NCBI GenBank assembly: GCA_037179515.1
Contig: JAXCGZ010005752.1
Coordinates: 1-64,000, forward strand
Direction: 5' to 3'
Source: Halocaridina rubra
Taxonomy: Eukaryota; Arthropoda; Malacostraca; Decapoda; Atyidae
DNA: 64,000 nucleotides
Shown here: piece after piece, positions 49,867 to 64,000 of the stretch
Layout: every line of letters starts with the position of its first letter
Position numbering within the stretch: position 1 is the first letter of the stretch
Notes under the pieces: model-generated
Databases searched by the model: none
Told to the model about the DNA's origin: nothing
Seen by the model: the letters and a program-made list of their open reading frames with translations, nothing else
Translations under genes and position numbers: made by a program

Positions 49867-52369
49867 TCATGGAATGCCAGCATTCCTTGATACATGTAGT
49901 CATTCAGATGTGTCGTGAGTAAGAAAATTTGTTAGTCTTTTATTTTGTTTGGGTATACACAATTTCTTATTCAGACTAAAACTATGCATTCACTTTTCTA
50001 GTGATGCCCATTACGTAACCCACAGGAATACAGGAAATAGATATCATATTATTAAAAGTAAAAGAAAATGTGCAAACACATATAGAATATTTTAGGTAAC
50101 AAATATTACCCTGATAAATATTTATTCTTAGATATTCAATATGGTTTTGAACCAATCCAAGCTTTATATGTTTTGCAATGTGGTTCAAGAGTTTGCAAAT
50201 GGTAAATAAGTGTTAAATTATTCGATTCTTGAGTCATCAATAAAAGTAAATGTGTTATCATAGGAATATGAGCTAAGTTCATGATTTTCAGGTTAGATCC
50301 AGATTGAACTGATATTATGATTACAATGCCTAGCCTTAAAAATCACAGAGATAGCTAATATTCACCCGATTAAGTGAGTAATTCTTAAATTATGAGCAAA
50401 AGTCGTGTGCGTATAGGTTTTCCAAGAGTCGTATAATCTTTCAGAACTCTGCTATTTTCGTTCGCAATAAAGTCAGTTATAGTAATTTTATTTTATTTTA
50501 TTTTCTATACTGCATCAAGTTATCCTCAAGATAGTACAACATTCAACGTCACTATGAAGATTTTCTTAGTGCATACATTGTGAAGTGTGTCTGAGATTTG
50601 GTCTATGTTACGTAAAAGCTAGAGTAAGTTTAAATACTCATGAAGGAATGTTGAGTACTGTATTTATGGTGAAGGTTTTGATAGTAAGTTGAAGGGATAG
50701 ATTTACGCAGGTGGTGTTGAAGACTGTCGTATCCCCCTAAGTAAATTTTTTTTCCTCTTCCTCTTTCACAGGAAAGTGACTACATGTAAGCAGTGCTACG
50801 GCATATTACTTAATTATTCATGAATATTACTTTTTCTTTTCATTGCCGTGAAAATACCTGTAATATTTTTTTTTTTGCTACGATTTGGTAATACCTCATG
50901 ACAATTCATGACTGAAATGCATGATATGCCTTCTACTTTATTTCCAGTACAGGAAACACTAAAGCAGTGCGTGTATAGATCCTGCTCATGAGTATTTCAC
51001 AAAATATACATTGATGAACTCTGATACTCAATGAACTTCATTGGCAAGGATAAGATAATTGCATGTAATACTTATAAAATGATAAAACGTTGGCACATAA
51101 TGTAGCACCTGCATCAAAGGTTCTCGGAAGGTAGTTAGTAGCCAATATGAAAAGTTTCACATTTATGCTGAATATCTACAGCTCTATTTGTTATTACCTA
51201 ACAATTATTTATATAGAAATTCAGTTGAATTTCTCGACTTTTATTTGTATTTAAACTCAAATTGACTGACGTCATCTTTTTTCTTCTTTATGTACTTTAG
51301 ATAGATGAATAACCTTCATCTTAGTCAAAGAAATAAGTGCAATTAGTTTTCCCATGAAGATAAGTAGGATGTATTTCTTCTTCCAAAGGTTCTACACCGT
51401 CAGCATTCATATCATCTCTTACCTGGAAAAATAAACTTTAAAGAAAGAAAAGCATATTGTCCAACATTGTCATATCTTCAGTATATTAGAATTCAAGATG
51501 TCAAGAAACTGTTTGCTTTATACACTGATATGGTATTTAATGTTTCTACCCTACATTCACTGAGGTGAGCTTTCTATACAACACAAACTTGTAGACGTAT
51601 TAATGTCATCAAAGTTTGCAAGATAGGCTTGGGTATATCTATCACCAACTCATATCTAACCTTTATGCTAAAAATACAAGTGACTGTTTGGAAAGGCAGG
51701 ATCAGTATATGGGTACTGACAAATTGCATATAGACCTGAGAAAATGTTGTTTTGTTATTAAAACTATACTGGATATCTTCATGCAATGTATAATGGAAAA
51801 ATTGCACATCCATTGTACTGAACTCTGAATAATGGTGAGAGAAAGAAAACTTAAGAATCATCAGGTAATTTGTGGAGTCATATTTGCATACAATGAGGGA
51901 GGAGCCAGAATTATATGTAGGAAAAGAAAATAATTAAAGGAGAGACAGGAAATGAGATGACATAGCAGGTTTGGGTGCTTAGAAAGGATGAATATTAAGG
52001 AAATTGTGAAGTTTTTATATATAATTTTACCAGGTAAGAAAATTGGAGGTAATTAAAAAGCAGAATGAGGGTTGGGGTGTACAATGCTTTGCACTGGAGA
52101 AATCTTGATTTCGAGGAGAATATGGAGTTTTTTAAGAAATACCAAAGAGTTTGCAAAAGGTGATTCACAACTTATCCTAACAAATATCATTAATCTGATA
52201 CGGGGAATCTGGGGCCTGGCTTTAAAAGTAAGCAAAAGTGTATACTTACTCTAGGTCACTTTATATGCAACTCAATTCATATGTGAAAGTATGAGTAATT
52301 ATTACTGTTTTAGAGATGAAAATTTGTTTACTTCTATTATTGTGCCGAAATCTTTTTGGTTAAGACTAT
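49867..52369. other. Non-coding stretch
   Basis: AT-rich DNA with a small (TTTTA)n run at about 50485-50506. Frames near 51574-51861 occur on both strands and have no recognised features. Confidence 0.5.
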
Positions 52370-53650
52370 CCAACTATATTCTACGAGAAATATCACCTAT
52401 TGTATTCTGTTAATCAGAGTTGAGAGTTAAAGAAAGACTGATACCAGACAGATTATAAGTAGGAGGCGAAGACTGTGAAGAGAAGGAAGAGGAAATATGA
52501 AAGGTAGAATCGTTGGCAATGGTGTGGAGAAGAGAGGAAGATAGAGACTGGAGATGATCGTCGATGAAGAGAAGGAACAAAAGGTGAAAGAACAGTGCTC
52601 TGTGGAACACTATTGGTAACTGGGAATGAGCTGGATGTTGCGCTGCCAACAGCCACAGATATAAAATGGTCAGAAAGAAAACTGGAAATCAGAAAATGCA
52701 GTAAGCAGGAAATTCCGCCAACAGTGCGATATCAAGGGTAACAGCAAAAGATTCCCCATAATTCTGCTGAAAAGATGACCATACATGAGTGAGACAGGAG
52801 AGGTCACCAGTGGCTCATGCCTTGCAGAAATAAGCGAGTTAGATTAAAGATGTTCAAAAAGTGACAGATGATCAAAGATTAGAATACTTCAGTGATTGCA
52901 GAGGTTGAAGTTTGGTCGGTAGTTGGAAGGAATTGGATGGTCACCCTTCTTAAGAACAAGCTGAACCAGAGTGTGCTTCCAAGATGAAGGATATATAATA
53001 ATTAAAAGACAGAGGCGAAAATGGTAGCAAAGCACAAGAGCCAGTTCATCTACAAACTCCTTAAGGAACCTTGCAGGGATAACATTAGATCTGGATGCTG
53101 TGTTCATCTTGAGAGTGTGATGAACCTTACAGACTTTGCGTGAAGAAAGAATAGGGGAGGGCATAGGGTAAGAGATGGGTAAAGTACGAGAAACAAATGT
53201 GCTGGAATCGCCTATGGAAGAGATGGCAGAAAAATAAGTGCCAAAGAGAGCGACTTTGTCAGTGGGAGAGCAAGCTAAAGAACCGTCAAGATGAATTAGA
53301 GGGGGGAAGCTTTAAGTTACAGAGGTTTTTTAAGAGAATTTTGGCTAAAGACCAGAAACATTTATCAGTGGAAAAAATTTAGGCATCAACTTTCCTACAA
53401 ATGTGAGCAGTGCAGCGATTCATAGCTGTAATAAAAGCAGAGCGAAATTAAATTAGAAGAAAAGGCTTGGTACGACTGGTATGCATGATCCCTGGCCTGA
53501 ATAGTCATGGAACAGGCACAGTCAAACCAATGATGAGGGGGAGAAAAAGTTTTGTTAGAGGAGGGAAAGAATGCCTCTTTTCTCAAGGTTATAATCTCAG
53601 CAAGTTAGGGCTACCTGATCATGGATGTTGTCTGATGCAGCAGTCATCCC
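52370..53650 (-). pseudogene. Relic of a jockey/CR1-group LINE ORF2
   Basis: Minus strand, in broken frames. WFDCACSMTIQARDHAYQSY (about 53530-53470) belongs to the region between endonuclease and RT. MNTASRSNVIPARFLKEFVDELALVLCYHF, SSWKHTLVQLVLKKGD and PSNYRP (53110-52900) are the usual start of RT. After heavy degradation, FHRALFFHLLFLLFIDDHLQ and HTIANDSTFHIS (52600-52480) correspond to the GVPQGSVL and YADDS blocks, the latter with Ala-Asn-Asp in place of Ala-Asp-Asp. It is not related to the other LINEs at the level of close sequence. It lacks both ends. Confidence 0.82.
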
Positions 53651-54260
53651 ATTGAAAATCAAAGTTAAACTTACGCAATTCATCACGTTGTGTACGTTCA
53701 AAGTGCAAAAACGGTGCTACGAGTATGCATACATAAGGTACATCACAATTCACATTAGTATTAAAGTATACCTTTAGTATTTCTTGGTCAAGGAAACTGA
53801 GATCTAACACATTTAACTTGAAATAACATTGTTACATGGTTGTAATATCAGACCACTACAAGCAAAGAAGAATTGGTACTACTCACTCTTTCCACTTCTG
53901 AAAAAACTCTTATAATATTTAATCCAACAAGCTTTCTAATATCCTCCACAGTCCACTGTTCATCTTTTAATAACTCGGCTAGAAGCATTGGGTATTTACT
54001 GACATCCTCCAATCCCTCAGGAGTTCTGAAAAAGTAAATTATATTATATTGTCCTTATTAATTACTTATAATCATAATCTTGTAATAAAACTATATATTG
54101 TGATGGCTACTTGACTTGCATAAGTATCAGCAGTATATTAAAATATATGTTATGAGCTGAAAAATATATGAAATACTTAGTAATCAAGTTTACTTCTTTC
54201 AATAGGGGTCAAGCTACTGAATATGCAGACTTGATGCAGAAGTTACTAACAGTCACAGAA
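53651..54260. other. Non-coding stretch
   Basis: No coding region. No Tigger inverted repeat was found here, although a 5' end of the element that follows would be expected. Confidence 0.5.
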
Positions 54261-55296
54261 ATTAACAAAAACCTACCCATGTATTAATGTATGTATTACT
54301 GTTCAGTACTGTATTATTACATTATCATTACTGAATTAAAATTCATTAATACTGTATACTTTATTTTTCATTTGTTCTTTCGCTGTAGATTCCCAGATTT
54401 TTCTTTGCTTTTTACTTTAAGCTAGCCTCATTATGTCTCCTAAGAAAGTGAAAAGTGATTGCAATAGTGGTGTTAAAAAGCCTAAACGTATTACAGTGGA
54501 TACGAAAAATGAAATAACAACTAACATGAGAACGGTGTTCGTGTTTCTGATCTTGAGACACAGTATAACATGGCAAAATCAACCATCTGTACTATTTTAA
54601 AGAATAAAGGTATTAAAGGCAGCTGATCAGGCTAAAGGAGTTACTATTTTAACCAAGCATAGGTTGCAGATTATAGAAGAGGTAGAAAAATTATTGTAGT
54701 TTGGACAAATGAAATAGAGTTTGCTGGAGATAGTGTTAGTGAGGCTATAATATGCATAAAGGTTCTACAGATACACCATGATTTAATAGTGAACACTCCG
54801 AGTGCTAGTGGCGCTAAAATTTACAAAATTAAAGCAAGCAGAGACTGGTTTGAAAAATTTCGTTATGAACTGGAATTCATAGTATTTTTAGGCATGGAGA
54901 GGTGGCTAGTTTAGACCAAAGGGCCAATGTGCAAGAATTTGATAAATTTATCGAAAGTGAAGGCAGCAAGTTTCTATCTGTTAAGAAACAGGACAGTTTT
55001 GGAAAAAATGCCTAGAAGGATTTACATAACCCATGAGGAGAAGTCACTGCCTGGCCACAAACCAATAAAGGACAGGCTTACACTTTTATTATACGCTAAT
55101 GCAAGTGGGAATTGCAAGATTAAACCTCTTTTAGTCTACCACTCTGAAAATCCGTTCGTTTTTAAGTGCAATAACGTGTTATAGTCTAGAATTCTGGTAA
55201 TGTGGAAGTCAACAAGCAAGGCTTGGGTAACACGTATCCTATTCATAGAATGGTTGACTGAAACTTTTGCGCTAACTGTCAAGAATATCTTGAGGA
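54261..55296 (+). repeat. Tandem duplication unit 1 of Tigger-a
   Basis: Starts ATTAACAAAAACCTACCC, the same as unit 2 at 55297. The two units are nearly identical over about 1,036 bp, differing at scattered bases, so the duplication is recent. Unit 1 ends at CTTGAGGA, where unit 2 continues into the rest of the transposase. Confidence 0.93.
54433..55190 (+). pseudogene. Tigger-a transposase N-terminal part, unit 1
   Basis: Starts MSPKKVKSDCNSGVKKPKRI, a Tigger-like start before the CENP-B type helix-turn-helix (KSTICTILKNKG in another frame). Later, MPRRIYITHEEKSLPGHKP and KDRLTLLLYANASGNCKIKP belong to the start of the DDE domain. The expected DETG motif directly before MPRR is destroyed by a frameshift. 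Stops are frequent. Confidence 0.82.
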
Positions 55297-56333
55297 ATTA
55301 ACAAAAACCTACCCATGTATTAATGTATGTATTACTGACAAGTACTGTATTATTACATTATCCTTACTGAATTAAAATTCATTAATACTGTATACTTTAT
55401 TTTTCATTTGTTCTTTTGCTGTAGATTCCCAGATTTTTCTTTGCATTTTACTTTAAGCTAGCCCTCATTATGTCTCCCAAGAAAGTGAAAAGTGATTGCG
55501 ATAGTGGTGTTAAAAAGCCTAAACGTATTACAGTGGATACGAAAAATGAAATAACAACTAACATGAGAACGGTGTTCGTGCTTCTGATCTTGAGACTCAT
55601 TATAACATGGCAAAATCAACCATCTGTACTATTTTAAAGAATAAAGGTATTAGAGGCAGCTGATCAGGCTAAAGGAGTTACTATTTTAACCAAGCATAGG
55701 TTGCAGATTATAGAAGAGGTAGAAAAATTATTGTAGTTTGGATAAATGAAATAGAGTTTGCTGGAGATAGTGTTAGTGAGACTATAATATGCATAAAGGT
55801 TCTACAGATACACCATGATTTAATAGTGAACACTCCGAGTGCTAGTGGCACTAAAATTTACAAAATTAAAGCAAGCAGAGACTGGTTTGAAAAATTTCGT
55901 TATGAACTGGAATTCATAGTATTTTTAGGCATGGAGAGGTGGCTAGTTTAGACCAAAGGGCCAATGTGCAAGAATTTGATAAATTTATCGAAAGTGAAGG
56001 CAGCAAGTTTCTATCTGTTAAGAAACAGGACAGTTTTGGAAAAAATGCCTAGAAGGATTTACATAACCCATGAGGAGAAGTCACTGCCTGGCCACAAACC
56101 AATAAAGGACAGGCTTACACTTTTATTATACGCTAATGCAAGTGGGAATTGCAAGATTAAACCTCTTTTAGTCTACCACTCTGAATATCCGTTCGTTATT
56201 AAGTGCAATAACGTGTTGAAGGCTAGAATTCTGGTAATGTGGAAGTCAAATAGCAAGGCTTGGGTAACACGTATCCTATTCAAAGAATGGTTGACTGAAA
56301 CTTTTGCGCTAACTGTCAAGAATATCTTGAGGA
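55297..56333 (+). repeat. Tandem duplication unit 2 of Tigger-a
   Basis: Second copy of 54261-55296. Confidence 0.93.
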
Positions 56334-57140
56334 AAAAGGTTTGGCCCTTAAATGTCTTCTATATTGGACAATGCTCCTGTCCACTCTCCAGGTTTGGAAG
56401 AAGACCTCGCTATTGAATACAAACTCATTAAAGTAAAATTTCTGCCTCCCAGCACCACTCCTGTCCTCTAGCTCATGGACCAGCAAGTCATTTCTAATTT
56501 TAAGAAGCTCTATACAAAGGCTCTTTCTGCAAAGTGATTCCAGTTCACCATCGACATGGATTTAACCCTGCGTGAAGTCTGGAAAGACATAATACAAGCT
56601 GGGATGGCTGATAGAGACTTTGACTGTTTGAAACAAGAGACGGCTGTTAACATAATGAATAAGATTGTGGCTACGGGCAAAAGTTTGGGCTTGGAGGTCA
56701 ACGAGGAGGATGTGGAGGAGCTGGTGGAGGACCACAAACAAGAACTCACCACCAAAGACTTGACAGTTGCAACGTGAATAGGTGAAGACTATCCAAGAGG
56801 AGCAATCAATGGAAGAGGGGGTTGAGAAGGTAAAGTTTTCAAGTGAGAACTTTAAAGAAATATTTAGTAAGTGGAGTGACGTACAGGCTTTCATTGAGAC
56901 TCATCACCTGAACAAAGCTATAAGCAACAGAACAGTGAACATTTTAAATGACAATGTGTTCTCTCATTTCAGAAAAATATATCAGTAAAGAAAAAGACAA
57001 ATTTCTATAGATCGTTTCTTCTGCCAATACCAGCCAGAGAACCACTTTCCAAGAGAGAACATACACGTGGAGAGAAAACACCAAAAACACATCCTGTACC
57101 TGAACAGTTGCCCGACATTTTTATGGAAGGGGACTCTCTT
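55470..57140 (+). pseudogene. Tigger-a transposase, unit 2 and C-terminal part
   Basis: Same N-terminal relic as unit 1, then a longer intact piece (55964-56416) with KDRLTLLLYANASGNCKI, PLLVYHSEYPF and SKAWVTRILFKEWLTE, typical of the pogo/Tigger DDE domain. The second Asp region reads DNAPVHSPGLEED in a shifted frame (about 56370). Downstream are KKLYTKALSAK, LTLREVWKDIIQAGM and NEEDVEELVEDHKQEL, the helical C-terminal region seen in Tigger and jerky-like proteins. Final residues lead into the (TCC)n run. Not functional. Confidence 0.85.
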
Positions 57141-57155
57141 TCGAAGGAGTAGTCC

Positions 57156-57222
57156 CCTCCTCCTCCTCCTCCCTCCTCCTCCTCCTCCTCCTCCTCCTCC
57201 TCCTCCTCCTCCTCCTCCTCCA
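57156..57222. repeat. (TCC)n microsatellite in the Tigger-a 3' region
   Basis: About 20 units with one irregularity, after the last transposase-like residues (EGDSLSKE). Confidence 0.95.
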
Positions 57223-57474
57223 CATGTGCCAGCAACAGTCAACCATAAAGGTAAATACAGTACTGTACCATGTTTTATTTTAGTACATTAGAATTTCTGT
57301 CTATATTGAAAGTAATTTTCCTTTTACAGGTATATTTATATGCTTTTATAATAAATAAACCCATAAAAAAATCTAAATAGGTATATTTCTGGGGCTAGGG
57401 AACAGATTAATTGGATTTTGAGCCACTCATGAATAGGGTTAAGGATCAGATTAAGTTCATAACTAGAGGTACTA

Positions 57475-57930
<456 letters not shown>

Positions 57931-58679
57931 ATATTTTTGACACTGGGACAGGAAAGAAGATTGGCTTCATCAGGCCCGGGCACCAAGAAAAGATTGCTAT
58001 GAAGAAAAAGGAGTTTATGGACAAGGCAGAAATAAGAGAATGATACACAACAAGAAAAGGAAATGCTGAAAGAATATTCAAAGTAATATTAGTTTATGTA
58101 TTTGCCTGTGTTCACAAGAAAGTACTCCAGAATATATGCACTTATGAGCTTAATCTTTCATATAGCACGACTCAGTATATCTACTTACTAGAAAGCTTTA
58201 ATAAGCATTTATATGAAAGATTTATGTACATGCTCTACTTTTAATTATTATGTTTGAATGTTTATTTTCTATAAAAAAATAAAGCTCGGAGATTTAAATT
58301 TCTTGGCATCATAGCCTCTTTTTTCTTGCATTTTGTCTTGTCCACTTGTGTCTCCAAGTGCATTATCAAGTTGCTCACTACAATGAAAAGTATACCTTTG
58401 TGGGGAAGTATATTTTGTTTAGTAATGTGCATCACAGTGCCCAAGCCAGTAGATGTGATGAGGCAATGGGAAATGTTTAATCTGAGAATAATATTAAAAG
58501 ATTAAATATTATAAAGATCAGAGAGGCATGACCAAATTCAGAGATTTTGGTAATGCCAATTTGACGATCTTGGCAATGTATACGCATAAGAGCAAAGGCT
58601 GCAACCTTTACCAAAACTCTATAAGGTTTAAAAAAAAAGGATCTATATCTGATATAAAAAAAAGCATTAATGACCTGGA
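57931..58679. other. Non-coding stretch
   Basis: No gene or element recognised. Confidence 0.5.
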
Positions 58680-58964
58680 TTAAGGACCAGAACCAGAAGC
58701 AACAACTTCAGCCAAGGCAAGTAGCATATTTGATACATATAAACTAAGTAGGATCTGATTAATATTATGATTCCGTTCTAACCATGCATGAAAACCTTTC
58801 CATGCTAGTCTCAAGAGAGCCTCACAAAGCAGTTTGTGGGGTTTTACTACTCGATTATGCTTGTGACCATCAATAACCCCTGAGATAGAGCCATGAGCTA
58901 CCAAACCTTCTACACAAAGCTCTGTAGCAGCAGTATCTGCAAACTGAGTTCCATTTTTTGCCAT

Positions 58965-59297
58965 GAAGGTACAATGAGTATGGAAGGCCATCATATGAAG
59001 AATGATATTCATGAATAGCTCCTGGCGTTTCCAGGTAATTTCAGCAGCTTAGGCATACAATACCTGGTCATAAACAAGAACATTGGTGTTAAGCTGCAGA
59101 TCTAATGATACATATCGACTGGCTATGTACCTCATCAACTGTGGCTAGCGCCTGTAGCAAGAGCATTGACTGTAAGCAAACAGCATATACTATTTTCCTA
59201 TACACTTGTGTCTCTGTGATTAAGGAGGATGAAACCAGTCCAGCAGCAAACATCTCAGCAGAAGTCATCAGCCACACAAGGTTTATGGCTGCTGCAT
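58965..59297. repeat. 333-bp tandem duplication, unit 1
   Basis: Starts GAAGGTACAATGAGTATGG. Unit 2 starts GAAGGTACAGTCAGTATGG at 59298. Over 90 percent of positions agree by eye. Confidence 0.92.
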
Positions 59298-59630
59298 GAA
59301 GGTACAGTCAGTATGGAAGGCCATCATATGAAGAATGATGTTCATGAATAGCTCCTGGCGTTTCTAGGTAATTTCAGCAGCTTAGGCATACAATACCTGG
59401 TCATAAACAAGAACACTGTTGTTAAGCTGCAGATCTAATGATACATATCAACTGGCTATATACTTCATCAACTGTGGCTAACGCCTGTAGCAAGAGCATT
59501 GACTGTAGGCAAGCAGCATATATTATTTTCCTATGCACTTGTGTCTCTGTGATTAAGGATGATGAAACCAGTCCAGCAGCAGACATCTCAGCAGAAGTCA
59601 TCAGCCACACAAGGTTTATGGCTGCTGCAT
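59298..59630. repeat. 333-bp tandem duplication, unit 2
   Basis: Second copy of 58965-59297. On the minus strand each unit repeats the same coding block (WLMTSAEM(F/S)AAGLVSSS...VYDQVLYA). Confidence 0.92.
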
Positions 59631-60720
59631 CTGGTTGAAAAGTGAAGTGATCAGTAATATGTCACTTCAACTGAAAAATTGGTACTTTCTCCTGTCCTGC
59701 AAATGGGAAGTACCATCTCTACTACTCCAATGCTTCTCTTCTTGAAGACAAAGGTCTGGTCTCAGCAGACATACTATGTTTGTACAGCTACTCCATTCTC
59801 TTTCTGTGATGTCCCTACACTGCATATTGTACTTCTAGTCTGTCTATATTGTTCCATGCCATTGTTGTGGATAACCCAAGCTTCATGTTTTATCATACTG
59901 GGATGCCATCTTCACCTGCTGCTTGCTCTAAAGGCAAAGAGCAGTGTCAATGTGCTTTACCTGAGATTATGCAACATACTATGCTAGTCTGTTCAGTACC
60001 TGAGTAAATGCCACGTTTTCAGCAAACGACTTTGCAGGAAAGGACAGCACAATGTGCTTTGTAGGTGTGACTTTGCCACAGGCAATGGCATAAACATGGT
60101 ATTAGCTGAATGAAGATGTGAGTTTTTGCACTCTCTGGGATGGGTTATTGAAGATTATTGATGTACCTTTTAGGAGTGTCTGGTGAAACACCACTAGAGA
60201 TGCAAGAGCACTGTCAATGCCTTCAACATCTACAGCATGTTGTGGCGATGCTTTAGTAATATCTTGGTTAAAAATATCATCTCCGATCTTTAGTGTCATT
60301 TGCCATTTGTGATATGCTATCCTTGTTGACATTCAATTTGTGCACTTTTAATTCATCTTTGAGTTCCTTGTTTCAAAACAAAGCTAAAGTAGTGTGGACT
60401 TCGTCATTCCCCTTTTCCTGCCTGCCATTAGCCCAAAGTTCACTTTGGCCCAGATTACTGTCGATCCATTTCCGGGAAATGAAGGTAACTCCAGGTTCCA
60501 TGGCCTCATGGTAGACATTTGCCCTGATTTTGTCAACAACACAAATTGCTTCATTGATTCCAACTTTAAAAGCCATAGGGCCAAACTAATCAGTGTACCG
60601 CCATGCGCATTCACAACACTGAATACAGTAAAGTATATAAGCTTAATGAAAAGGGGTCCCTGTTTTATGTTGTTCGGAAGTTTCGTCATTCCGCTGTTAC
60701 TTTGGAGGCCAATGAATAAT

Positions 60721-61021
60721 TAATAAATTATTAACACAATAATTTTCCAACCTACCTAGCTTACGCTGAACACTTTGTGAGCACAGTGGATGAATACACA
60801 GGTAGCAGCACAGCTGTATTTGTATATATAATGTTAATAGCTTTATTTATTTAATTGTTTATGTATTTGCTTATATTGATGGATTATGTTGAATTTAAAA
60901 AAAATACCAGACACATACTCGTAAATTAATTCAATGCAAACTAGTTGGTTGAGCGTCGTGTAAGAATACGGCATCACACGGCATTAGAAGAGGAAGAAGA
61001 ACCACCGTTCAGTTTACCCTC
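60721..61021. other. Non-coding stretch before Tigger-c
   Basis: AT-rich. No inverted repeat was recognised. Confidence 0.5.
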
Positions 61022-63324
<2,303 letters not shown>

Positions 63325-63460
63325 CGGATCTCGATTCAACAGACTTCAGATTAAACAGACAAAACCTATTAAGTATTTTATATTTGTGCTACTATAGGAC
63401 AATAGCCATTGCTTCAAGAGAGAGAGAGATGAAAAGCACTCTGGGCTATCATCAGCTCAG

Positions 63461-63462
<2 letters not shown>

Positions 63463-63547
<85 letters not shown>

Positions 63548-63655
63548 GAGAGTAAGAAACATGAAAAGTGCTTTAGGCTTATGTTTGTGTTTGGTCTTAC
63601 AATAATAATAATAATTATAATAATTATAATAATATTAATAATAGTTGTGTTAATT
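63463..63655. repeat. (AAT)n microsatellites
   Basis: Array at 63463-63545 with one AAC, and a looser AAT/ATT-rich array at 63600-63650. A short GA run lies at 63417-63430. Confidence 0.93.
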
Positions 63656-64000
63656 TGTGATAAAATCACGCACAAGCATACTGTGTAGCAAATAAATCTT
63701 TTAGTTAATTAGTCTCCCTCTAATTTTTGTGTAAAAGAAAACGTTAAGCATTCATTTATGAACGAAAAAAGAGAATAATTCTTTATTTGTGTTTGGATAT
63801 CCGTATTTACCATTATTTGAATTTTTATTTATTTTTATTCTGTATATTATGTGTTTTTTGTAATGAGAAGTATTTGAAGAAGTTTGTAATTATATTCTTT
63901 GTTTACAAATTTACTGCCACAAACCATCATCAAGGTTCGCCATTCTCTAAAAAAGATGGCCGGGTAAGAGGTGGAATCACTTAGGAAAATGATACGCCAA
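63656..64000. other. Non-coding stretch to window end
   Basis: AT-rich DNA with no recognised feature. Confidence 0.5.

Larger units (their letters stand above)
58680..60720 (-). pseudogene. Relic of an uncharacterised multicopy metazoan gene
   Basis: Minus-strand frames can be strung together in order with stops and shifts. Upstream: ANVYHEAMEPGVTFISRKWI (about 60520-60460), then a segment with DDIFNQDITKASPQHAVDVE and IDSALASLVVFHQTLLKGTS (60290-60150). Near the end: VYDQVLYA (59075), AAEITWKRQELFMNIILHMM, AFHTHCTFMAKNGTQFADTA, ELCVEGLVAHGSISGVIDGH, VVKPHKLLCEALLRLAWKGF. The last block resembles, from memory, a family of unannotated ORFs found in many copies in animal genomes (pattern DQALYAKA...FHT...CVE...G...RA...HKL..EAL..L.W..F). 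Function is unknown to me. A mobile-element origin is possible but not shown. Confidence 0.55.

Noticed and set aside
51574..51861. Overlapping frames on both strands
   Set aside because: No recognisable domain; two opposite chance frames in low-complexity composition.
56982..57291. Poly-Pro / poly-Gly / poly-Glu frames
   Set aside because: They come from the (TCC)n run at the end of Tigger-a, beyond the recognisable transposase.

Overview
The window is eukaryotic repeat DNA with no recognisable single-copy host gene. The coding signals I could identify are retrotransposon or DNA-transposon genes, or relics of them, apart from one relic of an uncharacterised multicopy gene family. Long (TA)n, (GA)n and (TAA)n microsatellites, several Ty3/gypsy families, LINEs with and without RNase H, and Tigger/pogo (CENP-B-like) transposons suggest an arthropod, most plausibly a decapod crustacean. 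That assignment is inference.

Layout. 1-685: 3' end of a CR1-like LINE with a poly(A) tail, inserted in the pol region of a minus-strand Ty3/gypsy element (here 'Gypsy-C'). 686-7255: Gypsy-C, split in gag by a complete 5.06-kb minus-strand 'Gypsy-A' element (1164-6224) with two LTRs and a 5-bp target-site duplication, GTTAG. 7520-31517: two copies of 'Gypsy-B' facing opposite ways (plus 7661-14198, minus 14199-31517). The 5' LTR of the minus copy is split by two copies of a LINE with RNase H ('LINE-Ia'): an internally deleted plus copy (22014-24483) and a near full-length minus copy (24538-30914). 31655-33325: a third, partial Gypsy-B. 33326-37480: a second RNase H LINE ('LINE-Ib', minus), itself split by a second CR1-like LINE (33886-35769) with a 600-codon open frame. 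37482-41421: 5'-truncated plus-strand Gypsy-A with a tRNA-like SINE inside its LTR. 41422-52370: mostly non-coding, with many microsatellites. 52370-53650: relic of another LINE. 54261-57476: Tigger relic with a 1.04-kb tandem duplication. 57589-57930: deleted Tigger. 58680-60720: relic of an uncharacterised multicopy metazoan gene with a 333-bp tandem duplication. 61020-63203: another Tigger.

The most unusual system is Gypsy-B. Its reverse transcriptase and integrase (with a GPY/F-like end) are of Ty3/gypsy type, but integrase lies upstream of reverse transcriptase and RNase H is the last pol domain. This is the Ty1/copia order, known within Ty3/gypsy from Gmr1-like elements. Two copies show integrase running in one frame into reverse transcriptase, and two copies show RNase H followed only by untranslated sequence, a polypurine stretch and the LTR.

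Relative ages can be read from the nesting: Gypsy-A1 is younger than Gypsy-C, both LINE-Ia copies are younger than Gypsy-B2, the CR1-like LINE is younger than LINE-Ib, and the SINE is younger than the Gypsy-A2 LTR. Most copies carry stops and frameshifts and are dead. The CR1-like copies are the best preserved.
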